Part shown: positions 7,835-15,342 of the stretch, one piece after another
Numbering within the stretch: position 1 is the first letter of the stretch
Layout: every line of letters starts with the position of its first letter
Assembly: GCA_002395925.1 (NCBI GenBank)
Contig: DGVM01000034.1
Coordinates: 1-22,410, forward strand
DNA from: Bacteroidales bacterium UBA4284
GTDB lineage: Bacteria; Bacteroidota; Bacteroidia; Bacteroidales; UBA932
DNA: 22,410 nt
Reading direction: 5' to 3'
Position numbers and translations under genes: made by a program
The notes under the pieces: model-generated
Databases searched by the model: none
Seen by the model: the letters and a program-made list of their open reading frames with translations, nothing else
Told to the model about the DNA's origin: nothing

Positions 7835-8136
7835 TGGAAGTATTTATCAACCAAGAAGAAAACGCTCACGTCGTGAGATTGGTCGGTCGCCTCGACACCG
7901 CAGCCGCCCAGGACGTTTCCAAAGCCCTTGAGCCGCTCGCCGAAGTTGCGGACGGCACCATAATCATGGATTGCTCGCAGATGAGCTACATCTCCAGCTC
8001 CGGGCTCAGGATTTTCCTTACCGTGCGCAAGGAAGCTGCCGCCAAAGGAGGACGCGTAATCGTACGCGACCTGCCCGACAGCATCAGCCAGGTCTTCATG
8101 ATGACAGGATTCCTCAACCTGTTTGAAATCCACTGA
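7834..8136 (+). CDS. STAS-domain anti-anti-sigma factor (RsbV/SpoIIAA-like)
   Basis: A 100-residue stand-alone STAS domain protein. In partner switching such a protein is phosphorylated by an RsbW-type kinase and dephosphorylated by a PP2C enzyme; only the unphosphorylated form binds the kinase and releases its target. The phosphorylation segment is YISSSGLRIFL, and alignment with DSSG of SpoIIAA places the acceptor serine at S55. Its start codon shares a base with the stop of the gene that encodes both predicted modifying activities, a strong sign that the two work together. No sigma factor gene is present in the window, so the downstream target is unknown. It is the last gene of the five-gene operon and runs convergently to lgt. 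Confidence 0.92.
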   Translation: MEVFINQEENAHVVRLVGRLDTAAAQDVSKALEPLAEVADGTIIMDCSQMSYISSSGLRIFLTVRKEAAAKGGRVIVRDLPDSISQVFMMTGFLNLFEIH

Positions 8137-8141
8137 CGCCT

Positions 8142-8162
8142 CACCCGCCACATGTGCGGGTG
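8142..8162. terminator. Hairpin between convergent STAS and lgt genes
   Basis: CACCCGC (8142-8148) and GCGGGTG (8156-8162) form a 7-bp GC-rich stem with a 7-base loop, in the 41-base gap between two convergent genes. The position suits a shared transcription end. No U-tract follows on either strand, so intrinsic termination would be weak. Confidence 0.4.
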
Positions 8163-8177
8163 CACATTATGGCGTAA

Positions 8178-9062
8178 TCAGTTGATAGGCTTGGCGTAGT
8201 GGGTCTCGGGCTTCTTCTCGGGCTCGGGGACCACTGCCGCCGCCGGCTGCTTTGCTACGAAAGAATAGATTATAAGTCCTATTCCGCCAATGATGAAAGG
8301 CAGGGACAGCATCTGACCGATATTGAGAGTGGTGAAACCAAGATCGAAGAATATCTTGGCTTCCTTTACATATTCGATTAGGAATCTCATGCCGAAACAT
8401 ACAACCAGGAACAGGCCGACCAGGAAACCACGGTTGAGTTTGGCGAGCCTGAATTTGTAGAGCCCCAGCAGCACCAGTCCGAGGATGAAGTAGGTGATGG
8501 ATTCGTACATCTGGGTCGGATGACGGGGTTCCGTCTCGCCGCGAAGGTCGAAAATCACACCCCAGGGAAGGTCCGTCACAGGACCGTAAATTTCTGAATT
8601 AAAGAGGTTTCCAAGACGGATAAGGGCACCTGTGAAAGCCACTGCGATGGCCAGGTGGTCGCATATCCAGAGAAAGTCGAAATGGTTTCTCTTGCCGTAG
8701 TGCGAGGAGAACCACCACATGCCCAGAAGCAGCGCTATGGTACCGCCGTGGCTGGCAAGTCCGCCCTTCCACGGCATGAAGATTTCTGCAAATCCAGCCC
8801 ATGAACCGAAGTAATACTCAGGCTGATAAAAAATGCAGTGTCCCAGACGTGCACCCACGATAGTGGCTATCAGAAGGGTGTACAGAAGGGGGTCAAGCAG
8901 TTTTTCGGATACGCCCTCCCTGCGGAAGAACCATCTGAAGAGATACCATCCGATTACGAATCCGGAAACAAAAAGCAGTGAGTACCAGCGTATTCCAAAA
9001 CTGCCGATATGAATAAGCACGGGATCTACGTGCCAGTGTATTGCCAGAAGTTGCATATTCAT
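8178..9062 (-). CDS. lgt: Prolipoprotein diacylglyceryl transferase
   Basis: Lgt is the inner-membrane enzyme that transfers diacylglycerol from phosphatidylglycerol to the lipobox cysteine of prelipoproteins, the first step of lipoprotein maturation. The 294-residue protein is rich in membrane helices and has the signature GALIRLGNLFNSEIYG (145-160), with R149 matching the essential arginine 143 of E. coli. H105 in GGLASHGG matches H103, and RFLIEY (226-231) matches the region of R239. QMLSLP follows near the last helix. The C-terminal 25 residues are a Pro/Ala/Lys-rich tail without obvious function. The start at 9062 is 6 bases ahead of a second ATG (MNM); either could be used. It stands alone on the minus strand with its own promoter. 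Confidence 0.96.
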   Translation of the reverse strand: MNMQLLAIHWHVDPVLIHIGSFGIRWYSLLFVSGFVIGWYLFRWFFRREGVSEKLLDPLLYTLLIATIVGARLGHCIFYQPEYYFGSWAGFAEIFMPWKGGLASHGGTIALLLGMWWFSSHYGKRNHFDFLWICDHLAIAVAFTGALIRLGNLFNSEIYGPVTDLPWGVIFDLRGETEPRHPTQMYESITYFILGLVLLGLYKFRLAKLNRGFLVGLFLVVCFGMRFLIEYVKEAKIFFDLGFTTLNIGQMLSLPFIIGGIGLIIYSFVAKQPAAAVVPEPEKKPETHYAKPIN

Positions 9063-9075
9063 TCAAATTACGCCC

Positions 9076-9107
9076 CAAAGTTATATTTTTTGGCTCGTTT
9101 TAGCAAA
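9076..9107 (-). promoter_or_regulatory. Bacteroidetes-type promoter for lgt
   Basis: Read on the minus strand, TTTG (9107-9104), 20 bases and TAACTTTG (9083-9076) match the TTTG-N19-21-TAnnTTTG consensus exactly. The predicted start falls near 9071, only about 9 bases before the lgt ATG, which gives an almost leaderless message. Confidence 0.75.
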
Positions 9108-9132
9108 TGATAAATGGGTACAATTTTTGCAG

Positions 9133-9163
9133 CAAATATACGCCCGTTAGTTACGTTATGAAA
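9133..9163 (-). promoter_or_regulatory. Possible second lgt promoter
   Basis: On the minus strand, TATATTTG at 9140-9133 is an exact -7 element. It is preceded after 19 bases by TTTC (9163-9160), one base away from TTTG. This would give a leader of roughly 65 bases and would overlap the start of the divergent efflux operon. It is weaker than the promoter at 9076-9107. I found no convincing plus-strand promoter for the efflux genes in the same gap. Confidence 0.35.
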
Positions 9164-10570
9164 AGAATTGTAATACCTATCATTTGTATCGCTCTGGCAA
9201 CGTTTTCCGCGAGCGGACAGGAAGCCAAGGCTCCTGCAGCCATTTCGCTGGACGAGGCCATCCAGATAGCTCTTAGCGAAAACGCTACCGTAAAAGTTGC
9301 GGATCTCGAAATCGAGCGTACAGGCTACGCACGCAAAGGCTCATACGCAGCGCTGTTCCCCAAGGTCGACGGAAGCGGTTCATACCAGCGCACCATCAAG
9401 AAGCAGGTCATGTATATGGACTTCAACTTCGGAGGCGCAGGGGCGGCGGCCGGCGCAGGAAGCGGCGGTTCCGACGCCCCCTCAGGCAGTTCCGGCAGCA
9501 ACCCGGCAAGCAACGGCATCGAAATGGGCCGTTGGAACACATGGTCTGGCGGAGTCAGCGCAAGCATGCCCCTGGTAAACGCCCAGCTGTGGCAGAGTCT
9601 CTACATCAGCGACAAAGACGTAGAGCTCGCCGTCGAGAAAGCACGTTCGTCGCGCCTGGAGACTGTCACCCAGGTCAAAAAAGCCTATTACACGGTACTT
9701 CTCGCAAAGGAAGCCTTCGGAGTTTACAAGTCGGTTTACGAGAACGCGCTGGAGAATCTGCAGCTTACAGAAAAGAAATATAACGCCCAGCGTGCATCCG
9801 AGCTCGACCTCACCCGTTCCAAGACTGCACTGGCCAACGCCATCCCCAACGTTTACGATTCCGAGAATGCCGTACAACTCGGGCTCTGGCAGCTCAAGGC
9901 GGTCATGGGAGTCAATCTCGACACCAACATCGACGTCGCCGGCACCATAGCCGACTACGCCTCGGAACTCGAGCAGCCCATGCCCGAAGGCCTGTCCCTC
10001 GACGACAATTCCACTCTCCGCCAGCTCGCAATCCAGGCCGAGCAGCTCGCAGGCAACATCAAGCTCCAGCAATACGCCAACCTCCCCACCCTGGCGCTGG
10101 CCTTCTCCTACAGCCTCAACGCCATGGCAAACGATTACGTATTCAAGGACTACCGCTGGTCGCCCTACTCTTACGTCGGACTGAGCCTCAGCATCCCCAT
10201 CTTCAACGGCGGCAAGCGCTACCACGCCATCCGCCAGGCAAAGGTGCAGGCCGCACAGCTCGACATCCAGAGGGCCAACACCGAGCGCCAGCTCCAGATA
10301 GCCATACGCAGCAGCCTTTCCACCATGGGCACTGCGACCAAGAGCTTCGCCTCCGCAAGCAGCGCCGTCGAGACCGCCCAAAAGGCTTACGGCATCGCAC
10401 GCCAGTCCTACGACGTGGGCCGAAGCACGCTTACCGACCTGGGCGACGCCCAACTCGCGCTCACCCAGTCCAAGCTCGGCGTCTGCCAGGCGATTTTCAG
10501 CTACCTCAGCGCAAAAGCCGACCTCGAGAGTACACTCGGTGCCGATTTCCTCCCCAACGAAGAAAAATAA
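9158..10570 (+). CDS. TolC-family outer membrane efflux protein
   Basis: This is the outer-membrane channel of a tripartite efflux pump: 470 residues starting at the ATG at 9158. An upstream in-frame ATG at 9107 would put 17 non-hydrophobic residues ahead of the signal peptide, so I reject it. The signal peptide is residues 1-20 (hydrophobic IVIPIICIALATF), with the mature chain beginning near Q21. The repeated OEP architecture is visible: ISLDEAIQIALSEN near the N-terminus, long amphipathic helices, a second strand region SYVGLSLSIPIFNGGKR, and a terminal helix (YDVGRSTLTDLGDAQLAL). A Gly/Ala/Ser-rich insertion at about 92-120 sits in the first strand-loop region. The adaptor gene follows after 9 bases. 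Confidence 0.92.
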   Translation: MKRIVIPIICIALATFSASGQEAKAPAAISLDEAIQIALSENATVKVADLEIERTGYARKGSYAALFPKVDGSGSYQRTIKKQVMYMDFNFGGAGAAAGAGSGGSDAPSGSSGSNPASNGIEMGRWNTWSGGVSASMPLVNAQLWQSLYISDKDVELAVEKARSSRLETVTQVKKAYYTVLLAKEAFGVYKSVYENALENLQLTEKKYNAQRASELDLTRSKTALANAIPNVYDSENAVQLGLWQLKAVMGVNLDTNIDVAGTIADYASELEQPMPEGLSLDDNSTLRQLAIQAEQLAGNIKLQQYANLPTLALAFSYSLNAMANDYVFKDYRWSPYSYVGLSLSIPIFNGGKRYHAIRQAKVQAAQLDIQRANTERQLQIAIRSSLSTMGTATKSFASASSAVETAQKAYGIARQSYDVGRSTLTDLGDAQLALTQSKLGVCQAIFSYLSAKADLESTLGADFLPNEEK

Positions 10571-10579
10571 GAACCATAT

Positions 10580-11608
10580 ATGAACAAATCATTCCTGTTC
10601 GCAGCTGCGGTGATACTTCTCGCAGGCTGCTCCAACCAGGGCTCCGGAAATAAGGCTGCAGCTCCTGCACAGACTGCCGTGCCCGTCTCCAAGCCGCTGG
10701 TCTCGGTAGTAAGCGCATCTGTCGAGAAAGTACCCCAGACCAGCGTCTATTCGTCCACCGTCCTGGCCAATGTAGTCAACAACATCGCTCCTCAGAGCGG
10801 CGGCCGCATCCAGAAACTCAATGTAGAAGTAGGCGACTTCGTCTCCAAGGGACAGATCCTCGCCGAAATGGACAGGGTCCAGCTCGACCAGGCCCAGCTC
10901 AAGCTCCGCAACGACGAGACCGAACTCGAACGCGTACGCGCCCTGCTCTCCCAGGGCGGCATTTCGCAGGCCGATTTCGAGCAGCTCGAACTCGCCTGCA
11001 ACGTGAGCCGCAGCAGCTATAAGAACATCGAGGAGAACACCATCCTGCGCAGCCCCGTAAGCGGCGTCGTCACAGCACGCAACTACGACAAAGGCGACAT
11101 GTTCGCCATGGCGCAGCCCATATACACCGTTCAGCAGATCACTCCCGTAAAGGTGCTTGTAGCCATCTCGGAGACCGAATACACCAAGGTCAAGAGGGGC
11201 GACAAGGTAACGCTTACCGCTGACGCCCTCCCCGGCAAGAGCTTCGAGGGCACCGTAGGACGCCTTTACCCCACCATGGACGCCGCAACGCACACCTTCA
11301 ACGTAGAGGTCGTGGTACCAAACGGAAGGCGTGAGCTCCGTCCCGGCATGTACGTGAGGGCCACGGTCAACTTTGGCGACAACAACAGCATCGTCGTCCC
11401 CGACACCGCCATCCTCAAGATGCAGGGCTCAGGCACACGCACCCTTTTCGTCATAAACGACGAAGGCGTTGCCGAAGTGCGCATCGTGACGCTCGGACGT
11501 CACTTGGACGGCAAATACGAGATTCTCTCCGGCCTGAAGGAGGGCGAATCGGTAGTCTATAAAGGCAACTCCACGCTCAAGGCGGGCGTAGAAGTGGAAA
11601 TAGGATAA
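10580..11608 (+). CDS. RND efflux periplasmic adaptor, lipoprotein
   Basis: A membrane fusion protein of the HlyD/AcrA type, 342 residues, which bridges the inner-membrane permease and the outer-membrane channel. A lipoprotein signal ends in the lipobox LLAGC with C17 as the acylated residue, so lgt, encoded just to the left, would modify it. The first half of the lipoyl-like barrel is GGRIQKLNVEVGDFVSKGQ, a short helical hairpin follows (about 95-145), and the second half is ILRSPVSGVVTARNYDKGD. A beta-barrel region (VKVLVAISETEYTKVKRGD) and a membrane-proximal domain complete it. Spacing is 9 bases from the channel gene and 3 bases to the permease gene, a typical single operon. The exported substrate cannot be inferred. 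Confidence 0.95.
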   Translation: MNKSFLFAAAVILLAGCSNQGSGNKAAAPAQTAVPVSKPLVSVVSASVEKVPQTSVYSSTVLANVVNNIAPQSGGRIQKLNVEVGDFVSKGQILAEMDRVQLDQAQLKLRNDETELERVRALLSQGGISQADFEQLELACNVSRSSYKNIEENTILRSPVSGVVTARNYDKGDMFAMAQPIYTVQQITPVKVLVAISETEYTKVKRGDKVTLTADALPGKSFEGTVGRLYPTMDAATHTFNVEVVVPNGRRELRPGMYVRATVNFGDNNSIVVPDTAILKMQGSGTRTLFVINDEGVAEVRIVTLGRHLDGKYEILSGLKEGESVVYKGNSTLKAGVEVEIG

Positions 11609-11611
11609 GCC

Positions 11612-14600
11612 ATGAGCATCTACCGCACAGCCGTAAAGCACCCGGTGACGACAGGCCTGTTGTTCATCGCCTTCATGATATTCGGCATCTACTCCCTGTC
11701 GAGGCTCAGCATCGCACAGTTCCCGGAGTTCGATTCCAATGTCATAATGGTGATGTCATCCTATCCAGGAGCCAATGCCGCCGACATCGAGACCAACCTC
11801 ACCAAGGTCCTCGAAAACTCTCTCAACGGAGTGGAGAACCTCAAGGAACTCAGCTCCCGCTCGCAGGAAAACATTTCCCTGCTTACCCTTACCTTCGAAT
11901 ACGGAACCGACATAGAAGAAGCGACAAACGACGTCCGGGACAAACTGGACATGGTGAACTCCGTCCTGCCCGACGGCGCCACCATGCCGGTAATCTTCAA
12001 GTTCAGCGCCGACGACATGCCTATCATGATGCTCACGGCGACAGCCAAGGAGAGCCTCCAGGGACTGGACAAGATACTCGACGACAGGCTCGCGACTCCC
12101 CTCGCCCGTGTCAAGGGCGTGGGTACGGTGAGCGTCTCGGGAGCCCCCACGCGCGAAATCCAGGTTTACTGCGACCCCACCCGCCTGCAGGCTTACAACC
12201 TGACGGTCAGCAGCATAGCGAGCGTCATATCCGCAGAGAACAGGAATCTTCCTTCGGGTAACATCGACATAGGTTCGAGTACCTACACCCTCCGCGTGCA
12301 GAAGGAATTCAGCGACCCCTCCGAGCTTCTCGACATAGTCGTAGGCTCCATGGCGGGTCGTCCTGTGTACCTGCGCGACGTCGCCACGGTGCGCGACGGC
12401 AACGAGGAGAGGGAGCAGGAGTCATACACCAACGGCGAGCGTTCCGCACGCATCGTCATCCAGAAGCAGTCCGGCGCCAACACCGTCAACGTAATCCGCG
12501 GCGTCAAGAAGCAGCTCGAGAAGATCCGGCCCAACCTGCCCGCCGATGTGGACGTAACCATATTGGTGGACGGTTCGACGGAAATCATCAACACCATCAA
12601 GACCCTGAGGGACACCATCATAATAACCTTCATCGTGGTCATGCTGGTGGTATTCCTGTTCCTTGGCAACTTCAAATCGACGCTCATCATCGTCCTTAGC
12701 ATCCCTATCGCCCTGCTGGCGTCGCTGGTGTACCTTGCGATGACCGGCAACACGCTCAACATCATATCGATGTCGGCGCTCGCAATCGCCATAGGAATGG
12801 TTGTGGACGACGCCATCGTGGTGCTGGAGAACGTATCCACTCATCTGGCCCGTGGGGAACGGCCGTCCGAAGCCGCCGTGCACGGAACGTCCGAAGTGGG
12901 CATTTCCGTCATCGCCTCCACCCTCACCATGCTGTGCGTATTCCTACCGCTTACCATGATCAAGGGAATGGCTGGCATGATGTTCCGCCAGCTCGGATGG
13001 ATAGTGAGCATCATCATGATAGTCTCCACCACCGCAGCTCTCACCCTCGTCCCCATGCTGTGCTCCCGCCTGCTCAAGCCCAAGGAAAAGCACGGAAAGG
13101 TCTATAACGCATTCTTCGCCCCCATCAACCGTTTCCTCGACTGGATATCCAGGGGATACGGGCATGTAATCCATTGGGCCACAGGACGCAGGGCCATCGT
13201 CATCCTGGGATTCGCAGCCGTGTTCGTAGCGGTTGTGTTGCTGCTCGGGCCGAGCGTCAAGACCGAGTACTTCCCGCATAGCGACACCGACCGCATATCC
13301 GCCAACATCGAGCTTCCCATGGGTACCGCCCAGGACGTCACCCGCGAGTTTGCCTTCAGACTCTACGACGACGTGCTTGCCGAGGTGCCCGAAGCCCAGA
13401 AAATCAACTTCACTTTCGGACAGGCCGACAGCGAGAACACCTTCGCCGCCATGCGCAGCAACGGTACGCACGTCATCTCCATGAACGTACGCATCGGAAC
13501 GTCCAGCACGCGTGAACGCACCAGCGCCGAGATTGCCGACGTAATCCGAGGCATCATGAAGCGCTACCCCGACATCCACCGCGCCATCGTCACCGAGGGC
13601 GGCGGCGGAATGGGAGGCGCTTCCACAATCAAGGTGGAGGTTTACGGCTACAGCTTCGAAACCACCGACAGGATTGCCCGCGAGCTCCGTTCCAAGATGA
13701 TGGAAGACCCTGCCTATGCGCAGGTTACGCTCAGCCGCGACGAATACACTCCCGAATTCCAGATGGACTTCGACCGCACCAAGCTGGCTCTCAACGGGCT
13801 CAACTCCTCAACCGCAGGTGCGGCATTCAGCGCCGCCATGAGCGGCACGCTCGCATCTTACTACCGCGAAGACGGAGAGGAATACGACATACGCGTACGC
13901 TACGCTCCCGAGTTCCGCACGAGCATCGAGGACATGGAGAACATCACCGTTACGAGCGCCCAGGGCAAACCTATCAGGATGAAGGAACTGGGCCGCGTGG
14001 TGGAGACGCTCGTGCCTCCCACCATCGAACGTAAGGACCGCGAAAGACTCATCACCATCAACGGAATCGTAGGACGCGGAGCCGCCATGTCCGAGGCCGT
14101 CGAAGCGGCGCAGAGAGCCATCAACTCCACCGACATCCCGCCCGAAATCGCCGTGCAGATTGCAGGAGATTATGAGGACCAGCAAGACATGTTCCGCGAC
14201 CTGTTCGTGCTTATCGTGCTGATTATCATTCTGGTGTATATGGTCATGGCGTCCCAGTTCGAGTCGTTCATGAGTCCGTTCGTCATTATGTTCAGCCTTC
14301 CGTTCGCCGCGGTCGGCGTGCTCATCGGATTCGCTCTGTCCGGAGTCAATCTGGGAATGATGTCGCTGGTGGGCATCATCATCCTGCTGGGTATCGTCGT
14401 AAAGAACGGTATCGTGCTCATCGACTACACCATACTGCTGCGCGAGCGCGGCATGAACGTGCGTGACGCCGTCACCACCGCAGCCCGCAGCCGTCTGCGT
14501 CCTATACTTATGACCACCCTCACCACCGTGCTCGGCCTGCTGCCAATGGCGATAGGAACCGGCGAGGGCTCCGAGTTGTGGCAGTCTCTCGGCGTCACCG

Positions 14601-14716
14601 TGTGCTGGGGACTTTCCGTCTCCACTCTGGTTACGCTGGTACTCATTCCCACCGTGTACTGCGCCATCTGCGTCAGACAAGAAAAACGCAAGAAGAAAAG
14701 AATAGCAAAGGCATGA
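11612..14716 (+). CDS. RND family efflux permease (HAE-1/AcrB-like)
   Basis: A 1034-residue inner-membrane proton-driven pump, the usual length for the hydrophobe/amphiphile efflux family. There is an N-terminal membrane helix at about 12-30, a large periplasmic porter loop, a helix bundle at about 335-490, a helix at about 527-546, a second large loop and a final bundle from about 862 to 1019. Proton-relay residues D399 and D400 lie in GMVVDDAIVVLENV, and K931 in GIVVKNGIVLID corresponds to K940 of AcrB. A short Gly-rich run (EGGGGMGG, 662-669) lies in the second porter loop. The C-terminus is lysine-rich. Its stop overlaps the start of a small PII-like gene by 4 bases. The substrate could be drugs, bile salts, lipids or metals; HAE-type motifs argue against a heavy-metal pump. 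Confidence 0.96.
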   Translation: MSIYRTAVKHPVTTGLLFIAFMIFGIYSLSRLSIAQFPEFDSNVIMVMSSYPGANAADIETNLTKVLENSLNGVENLKELSSRSQENISLLTLTFEYGTDIEEATNDVRDKLDMVNSVLPDGATMPVIFKFSADDMPIMMLTATAKESLQGLDKILDDRLATPLARVKGVGTVSVSGAPTREIQVYCDPTRLQAYNLTVSSIASVISAENRNLPSGNIDIGSSTYTLRVQKEFSDPSELLDIVVGSMAGRPVYLRDVATVRDGNEEREQESYTNGERSARIVIQKQSGANTVNVIRGVKKQLEKIRPNLPADVDVTILVDGSTEIINTIKTLRDTIIITFIVVMLVVFLFLGNFKSTLIIVLSIPIALLASLVYLAMTGNTLNIISMSALAIAIGMVVDDAIVVLENVSTHLARGERPSEAAVHGTSEVGISVIASTLTMLCVFLPLTMIKGMAGMMFRQLGWIVSIIMIVSTTAALTLVPMLCSRLLKPKEKHGKVYNAFFAPINRFLDWISRGYGHVIHWATGRRAIVILGFAAVFVAVVLLLGPSVKTEYFPHSDTDRISANIELPMGTAQDVTREFAFRLYDDVLAEVPEAQKINFTFGQADSENTFAAMRSNGTHVISMNVRIGTSSTRERTSAEIADVIRGIMKRYPDIHRAIVTEGGGGMGGASTIKVEVYGYSFETTDRIARELRSKMMEDPAYAQVTLSRDEYTPEFQMDFDRTKLALNGLNSSTAGAAFSAAMSGTLASYYREDGEEYDIRVRYAPEFRTSIEDMENITVTSAQGKPIRMKELGRVVETLVPPTIERKDRERLITINGIVGRGAAMSEAVEAAQRAINSTDIPPEIAVQIAGDYEDQQDMFRDLFVLIVLIIILVYMVMASQFESFMSPFVIMFSLPFAAVGVLIGFALSGVNLGMMSLVGIIILLGIVVKNGIVLIDYTILLRERGMNVRDAVTTAARSRLRPILMTTLTTVLGLLPMAIGTGEGSELWQSLGVTVCWGLSVSTLVTLVLIPTVYCAICVRQEKRKKKRIAKA

Positions 14717-15006
14717 AAGCTATATTCATAAGTTACAACCAGGCCTACAACGAAGAGATAGTGGAGGTACTGGAAAGCGTGCGCCAGAGGGGTTATACCC
14801 AGTGGCAGGATATCCAGGGCAAGGGAGGCTTCAACGGCATCCCGCACCTTGGCAACCATGCCTGGCCCGAGCAAAACCATGCTGTGCTCACCATAGTCAA
14901 GGACGAGAAGGTCCAGCCCATACTGGATGCACTGCGTGCGAAGGACGAAGCTTCACCGGACCTTGGCCTGCGGGCTTTTGTCTGGAATATCGAAGCATAT
15001 TATTGA
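14713..15006 (+). CDS. PG0541-type transporter-associated PII-like protein
   Basis: A 97-residue soluble protein starting at the ATG at 14713, which overlaps the permease stop (ATGA). The same frame is open further upstream, but that stretch reads the permease gene out of frame and is not real. The sequence MKAIFISYNQ, GKGGFNGIPHLGNHAWPEQN and AVLTIV resembles a PII/CutA-like ferredoxin fold, and it matches my memory of the family named after Porphyromonas PG0541, found beside RND pumps. H45, H49, W51, E53 and H56 are close together and might bind a metal or ligand. It has no signal peptide, so it would sit in the cytoplasm at the inner face of the pump. A regulatory role is inference. Confidence 0.75.
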   Translation: MKAIFISYNQAYNEEIVEVLESVRQRGYTQWQDIQGKGGFNGIPHLGNHAWPEQNHAVLTIVKDEKVQPILDALRAKDEASPDLGLRAFVWNIEAYY

Positions 15007-15014
15007 TATTTTCT

Positions 15015-15022
15015 TATATTTG
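15015..15022 (+). promoter_or_regulatory. Probable -7 element for trxA operon
   Basis: TATATTTG is an exact TAnnTTTG match in the 21-base gap between the efflux operon and trxA. No TTTG lies at the proper distance upstream (14990-14995 reads TCGAAG), so the promoter is incomplete by consensus. The predicted start would fall almost on the trxA ATG at 15028. Confidence 0.45.
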
Positions 15023-15027
15023 CAGAT

Positions 15028-15342
15028 ATGGAAAAAGTTATTACCTCTGCTAACATTGAAGAGGTCCTGGCGGAACCGGGACTTCTCGTAATAGATTTCT
15101 GGGCCGTTTGGTGCGGACCCTGCCGTATCCTGTCACCTGTAGTGGATGAGCTCGCCGCCGAATTCGAGGGCAGGGCCACCATCGCAAAGTGCAATGTGGA
15201 CGACTGCGAGGACGTTGCAATGCGTTTCGGCGTGCGCAACATCCCTACCCTGGTCTTCATCAAGAACGGCGAGGTCGTCGACCGCTCCGTCGGCGTAGTC
15301 CCCAAACAAGACCTCAAGGCACGCATCGAGGCTGCATTATGA
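15028..15342 (+). CDS. trxA: Thioredoxin
   Basis: A 104-residue cytosolic thioredoxin, the general dithiol reductant for ribonucleotide reductase and other enzymes. The active site is WCGPC (28-32), the buried aspartate is D23 in VIDFWA, and the cis-proline is P73 in NIPTLVF. No signal peptide or extra domain is present. The ATG at 15028 gives the standard N-terminus (MEKVITSANIEEVL). A perfect -7 element ends 5 bases before it. The stop overlaps the next start by 4 bases, which makes it the first gene of a six-gene chain. Other thioredoxins of the genome are not visible, so I cannot say whether this is the main one. Confidence 0.95.
   Translation: MEKVITSANIEEVLAEPGLLVIDFWAVWCGPCRILSPVVDELAAEFEGRATIAKCNVDDCEDVAMRFGVRNIPTLVFIKNGEVVDRSVGVVPKQDLKARIEAAL

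Noticed and set aside
9107..9157. Upstream ATG for the TolC-like protein
   Set aside because: It would place 17 polar residues before a clear signal peptide that begins at 9158.
9482..10453. A 323-codon open frame on the minus strand opposite the TolC-like gene
   Set aside because: It is produced by codon bias of the real gene; the Gly/Val/Leu-rich sequence has no recognisable domain.
14578..14712. N-terminal extension of the PG0541-type protein to an ATG at 14578
   Set aside because: The extension reads the permease gene in another frame and is basic and unstructured; the family begins with MKAIF at 14713.
15189..15338. N-terminal extension of the LOG protein into trxA
   Set aside because: It is the out-of-frame reading of trxA; the ATG at 15339 gives the proper family start and a 4-base overlap.
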